64,000 nt of DNA from DAOPYU01 sp942493245 (lineage in GTDB: Bacteria; Sumerlaeota; Sumerlaeia; UBA8349): contig OW818685.1 of the NCBI GenBank assembly GCA_942493245.1, positions 4,030,001 to 4,094,000 of the forward strand, in the 5' to 3' direction. Positions 58,893 through 64,000 of this stretch are shown in pieces. The position numbers and the translations under genes are program-made. Numbering within the stretch: position 1 is the stretch's first letter; each line of letters opens with the position of its first letter. Below the pieces are notes generated by a model. The model saw only the letters and a program-made list of their open reading frames with translations, did not search any database and was not told where the DNA came from.

Positions 58893-59206
58893 GGTTTCAG
58901 CCTTTCTGGGGTGTCGTTGCGATGCGATGCGGGGCGAAGAGGCGCGAGGCCGGGCGCTGCGCTGCGACGCAGAGGAAAATCTGGATCGCGCAAAGGCGCG
59001 AAGGCGCAAAGGAACGAAGTATTGCGTTGTGACGCGATGTGTAGATGTGCAGAGCGGGGCAGTGCGCAGCCATGTGGAGCGTAGCGGTGCGGTGTGGTGA
59101 GAAATCTTTTGCATGGGCCTGTCCTTGGGTGTTGCCGTTGCGTTGAGGTGCGTTGCGAGGCGGCGCGGAGTAGTGCGCAGCGTTGTGGCGCGCGGTGGCG
59201 AAAAAA
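58893..59206. other. Spacer rich in CGCAACG / TGCGCA motifs
   Basis: About 310 nt without a gene. It contains short repeats of GTTGCGTTG, GCGATGCGATGCG and TGCGCAGCG, plus one GCGCGAAGGCGCAAAGG unit at 58994-59010. A similar block lies at 58315-58385. The function is unknown: candidates are an origin, a small RNA, or repeat decay. Confidence 0.45.
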
Positions 59207-59767
59207 TCATTCCCAGACGAGTTTCGAGACTTTAAAGCGTCCGTAGAATCCGCCGTTCTGGGGGCGGAAGCGGCCGATGCCCCGGAATTGGCCGGACTGC
59301 TCGAGGGTGTAGAGGAAAACGTCTTCGGTGATGGTGTCGTCGGTGACGTGGAAGGAGACGGTGCCGGACCATTTGTGGATGACGGGCATGCGGCGCATGA
59401 CGCGCTTGCCGGAGCCTCGGAGGCCGTCGGCGTTGAGGAAGAGGTCTTCGAATTCGCAGTCGCGGGCTTTGATGGGCAGGACGAGGGGTTCGAGGACGAG
59501 AACGCCGGAGTTGAAGTTTTTGGTGTAGGTGGCTTTTCCTTTTCCGGGAACGGGCATGGAGAGATACTTGGCTCCATCCTGGACGCAGCGCATGAAGGCG
59601 GTGGGGGGGATGACGATGTGGCCTTCTTCGTTTGTGTGGAGGTGTCCCTGCCAGGTGCGTTTGTCGTAGGCGTCGGAGGATTCTTTTTCGATTTTCGGGG
59701 TGTTGTGAAAGCGGCTCTGGGAGTAGGGGGCGAGGCTTTCGAGCGTTGCTTGTGCGATGTGTGGCAT
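59207..59767 (-). CDS. Element protein, unknown (186 aa)
   Basis: The family is not recognised. A soluble protein with a mix of strands and short helices; conserved-looking parts are RTWQGHLHTNEEGHIVIPPT, then AFMRCVQDGAKYLSM, and a C-terminal GIGRFRPQNGGFYGRFKV that looks like a nucleic-acid-facing loop. AAGGAT precedes the start and it lies 33 nt after the clamp/DnaA-like gene. A single-strand DNA-binding or RAMP-like role is possible but unproved. Confidence 0.7.
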   Translation of the reverse strand: MPHIAQATLESLAPYSQSRFHNTPKIEKESSDAYDKRTWQGHLHTNEEGHIVIPPTAFMRCVQDGAKYLSMPVPGKGKATYTKNFNSGVLVLEPLVLPIKARDCEFEDLFLNADGLRGSGKRVMRRMPVIHKWSGTVSFHVTDDTITEDVFLYTLEQSGQFRGIGRFRPQNGGFYGRFKVSKLVWE

Positions 59768-59800
59768 GGTGTGGGGATCCTTTCTGTGTGCGGTCGAGGC

Positions 59801-60826
59801 TCAGGCCTCGGGGGTTTGAACGCGGATGTTGAGTTTGAGGGCCGGGTGGCAGTTGCGGATGTAGTCGCCGTAGTTTTTCTGGACGAAGTCAACGGCAACG
59901 GGATCTTCTGTGGCGAGGTAGATGGTGCGTGGGGAGTCGAGGGTTTCGCCGAGGTACTCGAGGTTTTTGATCCAATTGATGTACTCGGTCTTTTTGATCA
60001 ACTTGGCGAGGTGCGAGAGGGTGATGTTCCAGACGGAGGGGTTGTGGATGAGGTTTTCGGGGAGGGGTCCGGGGTAGTCGTCGTCTTCCTCGTCTTCCTC
60101 GATGTCGATTTCTTCGGGGTCTTGGGGTTCGGGTTCGATGTCGAGGATTTGGGGCGCGGGGAGGGCGGCTGGTTGGTAGTCGAGGGTGAGCATGTCGGGG
60201 GTTTCGTCGTCGGGTTCGGAGGTTTCAGTGGGGGTTTCGGGGAGGTCGGTGTAGAGGGTGGTGTCGTTGTCGGGGGCGTCGAGGTTGGTGACGAGGGAGG
60301 CGAATCCGACGACGCGGGATCCGGGGGTTTTGGGGGTGTGAACTTCGGCGGTGAGGTGGGGCCAGTTGGGGTGTTCGCCGGTGGAGGCGTAGAGGGCGAT
60401 TTCGAGGAAGTCGTGTTCGCGTCCAGTGGTGACGGCGAGTGCTTTGAGGAGGCGCTGGAGGATGGAAATGGAGGCGTTGAATTTTGCGATGGGCTTGGAG
60501 GTGGGGCGCAGGATGGAGAAGACGCCGGGGTAGGGTTCGGTGGATTCGGTGAAGTGGATGGCGACGGTGTTGGTGCGGATGACCAAGGTGTCGCCGTTGG
60601 CGATGAGTTGGGCGTCTCCGGCGCCGTCCACGGCGTGGAGGAATTCTTTGGCGTTGAGGAGGACGGGGGCGTCGGGGGATTCGAGTTGGGGTTCGTAGGT
60701 GGCGATGACGGCGATTTTGCCGTCGCATCCGCAGGCGCGGGCGTCTTCGATGTACACGTTCTGGATGCCGGGTCGGTCTTTGGAGGCGGCTTTGGCGGCG
60801 GCGATGATTTCGGGGGTGATGAGCAT
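59801..60826 (-). CDS. Clamp-like and DnaA-domain-I-like fusion protein (341 aa)
   Basis: Residues 1-185 resemble the first parts of a beta sliding clamp (GIQNVYIEDARACGCDGKIA, LLNAKEFLHAVD, ISILQRLLKALAVTTG, VVGFASLV), about half the length of a full DnaN. Residues 186-255 are an acidic linker (DPEEIDIEEDEEDDD). Residues 262-335 match the layout of DnaA domain I: NPSVWNITLSHLAKLIKKTE, YINWIKNLEYL, then TIYLATEDPVAVDFVQKNYGDYI, with the W, the WI..L and the D.V...Y positions as in DnaA. This domain normally binds helicase loaders. The whole would suit a phage replication initiator or helper. No ATPase is seen. The family call is by eye. Confidence 0.6.
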   Translation of the reverse strand: MLITPEIIAAAKAASKDRPGIQNVYIEDARACGCDGKIAVIATYEPQLESPDAPVLLNAKEFLHAVDGAGDAQLIANGDTLVIRTNTVAIHFTESTEPYPGVFSILRPTSKPIAKFNASISILQRLLKALAVTTGREHDFLEIALYASTGEHPNWPHLTAEVHTPKTPGSRVVGFASLVTNLDAPDNDTTLYTDLPETPTETSEPDDETPDMLTLDYQPAALPAPQILDIEPEPQDPEEIDIEEDEEDDDYPGPLPENLIHNPSVWNITLSHLAKLIKKTEYINWIKNLEYLGETLDSPRTIYLATEDPVAVDFVQKNYGDYIRNCHPALKLNIRVQTPEA

Positions 60827-60860
60827 TTTGAGGGATTTCCTTTCGGTGGGGTACGTTTTT

Positions 60861-60935
60861 TTCTCACGCTAAGGCGCGAAGGCGCAAAGAACTGCATAGG
60901 ACTTATGGGACGGATGGGACCGATGGGACGGGTTC
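60861..60935. repeat. Spacer repeat before the clamp/DnaA-like gene and 'GATGGGACC' tail repeat
   Basis: 60861-60895 holds the 'TTCTCACGCTAAGGCGCGAA' unit, 34 nt upstream of the next gene on the minus strand. 60898-60935 holds short GGGACCGATGGGAC-type repeats that form the 3' end of the ATPase gene and encode its VPSVPSVP tail. Confidence 0.65.
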
Positions 60936-62516
60936 GAGAGCCTGGCCTTTTTGGATGACGGTGACGGATTCCGATGGGGTGGCGTCGGGGTCGACGAGGG
61001 TGAGGATGAGTTGGAGGTTGAGTTCGTCGGCGATCTGACGCAGGGTTTGGCGGTTGTCGGGGTCGAGGGATTCGCCGTTGTCGATGAGGACGAATCCGCA
61101 GGCGGGGGCGAGGGTGGCGGCGATGGCGACGCCGACTTTGATCTGCTCGGAGTTGCTGAGGCAGTGGAGGGGTTTACCGTTGATGGCGATGTGCTCGGGC
61201 TGGATTTCGAGGCCGGGAATGGGGAGGTTCGCGGCGGCGAGGAGTTGTTTGGGGAGGGTGTCGCGGAAGAGGGTGACGAGGCCGGTGTAGAGGTCGCTGA
61301 GGCGCTTGGCTTCGGTGTGGGCGGCGTGGGCGCGGTCGTAGGCGTCCTGGGCGCGGCGGTTGTTGAGGTCGCGTTCGGTCTGGTCGAGTTGGGCGGCGAG
61401 AGAGGGGAGATCCACGGGCGAGACGCCCGTGCCACTTTGGGCAGCGTCGGCTTTGAGGGCGTCGAGTTCGGCTTGCTGGGCGTCGCGCTGTTCGTGGGTC
61501 TGGAGGAGGAGCCGGATGTCGTTGAGGGAGGTCTGGGCCTGGGCGCGGTTGTTGATGGCTTCGGTGTGGAGGCGCTGGATTCTGTCGAGTTCGTTGCGGA
61601 GTCGGTCTATCTCGATGGTGAGGGTCTGGAGGGAGGCAATGGTGGTGTCGAGGTGGGACTGGAGTTCGTCGCGGGTGTAGGGGGGCTTGGTTTCGGCGAT
61701 CTGGCGTTCGAGGGTTTCGATGCGGGCGGCTCGGGCGGCGTTGGCGTTGGCGTTTGTGTCGGCCTGGGCCTTGGCGGCGTAGTAGTCGTTGCGGGCGAGG
61801 GAGAGGAAGCGTTCGAGGTCGTCGAGGGGGATGTCGGGGGGCGCGGCGGTGGGGGGTGGGGTGTTTTCGAGGGTGAGGCGGGCCTGTTGGGCGGCGGCGT
61901 TTTTCTCCTGGCGGGCGTCGTAGATGAGGTCGTGGAGTTCTCGGCAGACTTCGATGGCGTGCTGGTCGAGGTTGACGCGGGAGAGGTCTTCGCCCAGGGC
62001 GGAGACGACCTGAATGTGATCGGGTCCGAGATCGGCGACGGCTTGTTCGATTTCGGCTCGGGTGACAACGAGGGGGAGCGCCTCGATGAGCATGGAGCGC
62101 TGTTTGCGCAGGCGGTCCTTGAGGCCGCGCGAGTCTCCACCGCCGAGTTTGGCGAAACCAATGGGGTCGAAGGTGATGGCGTTGACGATGGCCCGGAGTA
62201 CGTCTTTGGCCTTGGCGACGGGGAATCCGTTGGCGTCGGTGACCATGAGGGTTTCGCTGCCGTTGGCGTGGGCGCGGCGGACGATGTAGTTGGAGAGGTT
62301 GAGGATGATTTCGGCGGAGTCTTCTCCGTTGCGGACGAGTTCGGGGTCGAGTCCCTGGAAGCAGGCGCGGATGGAGTCGAAGGAGGCTGTTTTGCCTTGT
62401 CCGTTGGCTCCGGCGATGGTGTGCTCGCGCTGGTCAAAATTGATATGGATCTGGCGCAGGGATTTGATGTTGCTGGCCTGGAGGCTGAGGAGGCGGGTGG
62501 GGGTGGTGGTGGGCAT
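60903..62516 (-). CDS. SbcC / gp46-like ABC-type ATPase with coiled coil (537 aa)
   Basis: SMC-family ATPase of the recombination-nuclease kind. Walker A GANGQGKT (residues 36-43) follows the typical LQASNIKSLRQIHINF. A long coiled coil fills about 180-420. The signature is LSNSEQ (about 453-458) and Walker B reads FVLIDNGESLD (Asp479). The middle coil carries a repeat-encoded segment SGTGVSPV (about 361-368), in frame. The C-terminus VPSVPSVP is also repeat-derived. A partner nuclease (SbcD/gp47-like) is not seen in the window. The start at 62516 has AAAGG upstream. Confidence 0.85.
   Translation of the reverse strand: MPTTTPTRLLSLQASNIKSLRQIHINFDQREHTIAGANGQGKTASFDSIRACFQGLDPELVRNGEDSAEIILNLSNYIVRRAHANGSETLMVTDANGFPVAKAKDVLRAIVNAITFDPIGFAKLGGGDSRGLKDRLRKQRSMLIEALPLVVTRAEIEQAVADLGPDHIQVVSALGEDLSRVNLDQHAIEVCRELHDLIYDARQEKNAAAQQARLTLENTPPPTAAPPDIPLDDLERFLSLARNDYYAAKAQADTNANANAARAARIETLERQIAETKPPYTRDELQSHLDTTIASLQTLTIEIDRLRNELDRIQRLHTEAINNRAQAQTSLNDIRLLLQTHEQRDAQQAELDALKADAAQSGTGVSPVDLPSLAAQLDQTERDLNNRRAQDAYDRAHAAHTEAKRLSDLYTGLVTLFRDTLPKQLLAAANLPIPGLEIQPEHIAINGKPLHCLSNSEQIKVGVAIAATLAPACGFVLIDNGESLDPDNRQTLRQIADELNLQLILTLVDPDATPSESVTVIQKGQALEPVPSVPSVP
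61413..61435. repeat. Palindromic repeat unit inside the ATPase gene
   Basis: CACGGGCGAGACGCCCGTGC (61413-61432) is the same unit as at 58006 and 58063 and encodes SGTGVSPV in frame within the coiled-coil region of the ATPase. Confidence 0.8.
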
Positions 62517-62545
62517 TTTGGGGGCCTTTCTGGGAACCGATTTTG

Positions 62546-62580
62546 TTTCACGCGAAGGCGCGAAGACGCAAAGGACTGCA
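62546..62580. repeat. 'CACGCGAAGGCGCGAAGACG' spacer repeat before the ATPase gene
   Basis: Same family as 60861-60895 and 63305-63339; on the minus strand it precedes the ATPase start by about 30 nt. The rest of the spacer (62581-62638) carries an ACCACGGAAAACCGAGGAAT unit of the 'CACGAAATACACGAA' style. Confidence 0.65.
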
Positions 62581-62638
62581 AACTGCAACCGATTAACCGC
62601 ATGGAACCACGGAAAACCGAGGAATACACGGAAACCGA

Positions 62639-63280
62639 TCAGCAGCGTTTGTTGCCGTGGTGGTGGGGCCGGAGGGTGTTGTAGTGGAGTTTGAGGTCGA
62701 TGAGTTCGTCGAGGTGGTAGGCGCGGTTGTTGAGCCAGAGGGCGATGAGGGCGATAAAAAGGGACGGATTGATTTTGGATACTTCACAACAGACGAGAAT
62801 CGAAGTCATGTCGAAGATGAAATCGGGAAACAATTGGCGTTCGTTAAAAAGGATGGACTTGACCTGTCTGAGGGAGTGGTCGAACTGTCCACAGTAGTCG
62901 AACATTCGCATGGCGGCGTCGGCGAGTTCGATGGGGATGCCCTGGAGTTTGTAGCCGTCGGCGACTTGCTTTTCGACTTCGGGTCGGATGTCTTCGGGGC
63001 TGTGGAGGCAGCAGAGTTCGGTCTCAATTTCGGGGTTGTACCAGTAGATTTCGTAGATGGCGTAGCGAGCCCAGGGGGAGGTGTCGGGGTCGTTTTCGCG
63101 CACGGTGGCGAGGCGTCGGCGGTAGATTTCGAGGGCTTCGGCGAGTTCGGTGGCGATGAGGGCAAGGTGGGCTTTGGCGCTGAGGGGCTGGTCGTGCCAA
63201 CCTTTGGCGGTGGCGGCGTCGTGGCAGCGTTGGGTGTAGATGGCGAGGGTTTCGGGGGTGAGGAATTCGCGGAGGTTCAT
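62639..63280 (-). CDS. MazG-like nucleotide pyrophosphohydrolase family protein (213 aa)
   Basis: The all-alpha NTP pyrophosphatase layout is seen: HLALIATELAEALEIYRRR (EELxE-like metal site), later GIPIELADAAMRMFDYCGQF, and the ending KLHYNTLRPHHHGNKRC, the 'YN..RP..HG' close common in phage MazG-like proteins. A roughly 50-residue stretch in the middle is longer than usual. Likely cleaves (d)NTPs or alarmones; substrate unknown. The start at 63280 has AAAGGAAA upstream. Confidence 0.8.
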   Translation of the reverse strand: MNLREFLTPETLAIYTQRCHDAATAKGWHDQPLSAKAHLALIATELAEALEIYRRRLATVRENDPDTSPWARYAIYEIYWYNPEIETELCCLHSPEDIRPEVEKQVADGYKLQGIPIELADAAMRMFDYCGQFDHSLRQVKSILFNERQLFPDFIFDMTSILVCCEVSKINPSLFIALIALWLNNRAYHLDELIDLKLHYNTLRPHHHGNKRC

Positions 63281-63304
63281 GGGGTTGATTTCCTTTCATT
63301 TTTT

Positions 63305-63339
63305 TTCTCACGCGGAGGCGCGGAGACGCGGAGAACTGC
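63305..63339. repeat. 'CACGCGGAGGCGCGGAGACG' spacer repeat before the MazG-like gene
   Basis: Third copy of the family at 60861 and 62546, ending exactly at the stop codon of the exonuclease gene and lying 25 nt upstream of the MazG-like start. Confidence 0.7.
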
Positions 63340-64000
63340 TTAGTAGGGGATTTTGGGGACGGTGCCTGTCTGCATCAATAAGCCGTAGAGGGTGAGGATT
63401 TTCTGGTCTCGGGTGAGTTGTGGGTGTTGGAGGATCTGGTCGATTTCCTGGGCGAGTTCGTCGCGGCGGAAGGGGCCGGTGGTGTAGTTGTGGGTGAGGA
63501 GGGCGACGAGTTCGCGCTGGATGCGGACGTCGTTGGCGCAGTAGTCGAGGATGAGGTCGTACTGGCCGTCGAGCCAGAGGGCGTACACCATCGAGCCGTC
63601 TATTTCGCGTTCGGGGGACATGCCGGAGGGCGCGCCTTTTTTGAGGCCGAGGCCGGTGCGGGCGAGGGCGTCTTTGAGGCTGATGAAGGGGGAGCCGTTG
63701 CTGGGGAAGTTGGTCATGGTGTCGTAGGTGCGGCCGGTGAGGCGTCCGCGGTGGTAGGCGGGGAAGTGGCGGGGTGGGCGGACGCGGTAGCGGGCGAAGG
63801 CGAAGAGGAGGAAGGGGAGGTCGAATCCGTCGGAGTTGTGGCCGCACCAGACGAGTTCAGGGGTGGAGAAGGTTTCGCACCAGGCGGCGAATTCCTGGAG
63901 TCCGTCGTCGAGGGGCTGGCGCATGAGGTCGATGCGGGTGACGCCGTCGGCGTTGTCGGTGGCGGCGCAGATGCAGGCGATGTTGCCTCGGGTGGGGTCG
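63340..64000 (-). CDS. DnaQ-fold 3'-5' exonuclease, N-terminus beyond window (partial)
   Basis: The reading frame stays open to the last base. Upstream of an internal Met it continues as TRGNIACICAATDNADGVTR, so the true start is beyond 64000. The exo II motif is GHNSDGFDLPFL and exo III is DYCANDVRIQREL, as in the predicted exonucleases related to the PolB 3'-5' domain. It also has TYDTMTNFPSNG and a Gly/Lys segment LGLKKGAPSG. The first Asp-Glu motif is not in view. Likely trims or proofreads element DNA. Confidence 0.82.
   Translation of the reverse strand, partial: DPTRGNIACICAATDNADGVTRIDLMRQPLDDGLQEFAAWCETFSTPELVWCGHNSDGFDLPFLLFAFARYRVRPPRHFPAYHRGRLTGRTYDTMTNFPSNGSPFISLKDALARTGLGLKKGAPSGMSPEREIDGSMVYALWLDGQYDLILDYCANDVRIQRELVALLTHNYTTGPFRRDELAQEIDQILQHPQLTRDQKILTLYGLLMQTGTVPKIPY

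Larger units (their letters stand above)
56418..64000. mobile_element. Integrated element (prophage-like), tRNA-Leu site, right end outside window
   Basis: The left boundary is the tRNA-Leu fragment, followed on the inside by a tyrosine recombinase. All genes from there to the window end lie on the minus strand with short spacers, and the plus strand becomes strongly G/T rich because of extreme C-ending codon use, unlike the genes before it. The content (recombinase, small possible DNA-binding protein, clamp/DnaA-like protein, SbcC-like ATPase, MazG-like, exonuclease, two phage-type proteins) fits a phage early/replication module. No capsid or portal gene is in view. Confidence 0.75.

Noticed and set aside
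60951..62684. A 577-codon plus-strand frame opposite the SbcC-like gene
   Set aside because: Gly/Glu/Val-rich shadow of the strongly C-ending codons on the minus strand.

Overview
The window looks like the chromosome of a GC-rich, Gram-negative, uncultured-type bacterium. An outer membrane with LPS is implied by a LolA-like carrier, an LptE-like lipoprotein and an LpxL-type acyltransferase. The rRNA genes are unlinked: 23S and 5S form their own unit with no 16S beside them. The spacers are crowded with short palindromic repeat families of a kind often met in environmental genomes. My best guess is a member of the PVC group or a neighbouring candidate phylum (Sumerlaeota or Hydrogenedentota type), but this rests on gene style only and is weak.

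Layout. 1-3.2 kb: repeat-rich spacer and a large membrane-anchored protein of unknown role. 3.2-6.7 kb: 23S-5S unit on the minus strand with promoter, nested processing stems and terminator. 7.7-9.1 kb: small membrane protein and a sugar-nucleotide epimerase. 9.4-12 kb and 33.8-36.6 kb: two paralogous membrane-anchored proteins built from carboxypeptidase-regulatory-like beta domains. 12-20.5 kb: amidohydrolase, LolA-like and LptE-like envelope proteins, a DUF4416-type protein, DNA polymerase III delta, a zinc-site protein and a large exported helical-repeat protein. 21-24.4 kb: a Tat-exported lipoprotein version of oligoendopeptidase F, a methyltransferase, and a decayed second copy of the pepF 3' end. 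24.8-33.3 kb: ThyX, a hybrid histidine kinase, Ndk and a cobalt/nickel ECF-type importer (CbiMN fusion, CbiQ, CbiO). 36.7-43 kb: IlvD, a Gly-rich membrane protein and LpxL. 43-46.9 kb: a thiamine operon thiS-thiG-(coiled coil)-thiE-thiL. 47-56.1 kb: an ABC-2 polysaccharide-type permease, acyl-CoA dehydrogenase, an SPFH protein and a 1593-residue secreted multidomain surface protein.

From about 56.4 kb to the window end lies an integrated element (prophage or similar). Its left edge is a displaced 3' half of a tRNA-Leu gene, followed by a tyrosine recombinase. All its genes are on the minus strand: a small possible DNA-binding protein, two phage-type proteins of unknown role, a protein joining a sliding-clamp-like N-terminus to a DnaA domain-I-like C-terminus, an SbcC/gp46-like ATPase, a MazG-like protein and a DnaQ-fold exonuclease cut by the window end. 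This looks like a replication/recombination module. The intact tRNA-Leu should lie beyond the right end.

The least expected features are the clamp-DnaA fusion, repeat units read in frame inside element proteins, one repeat family placed in most spacers of the element operon, a roughly 300-bp MITE-like element, and the stand-alone 23S-5S operon. All calls come from reading the sequence; no database search was run.
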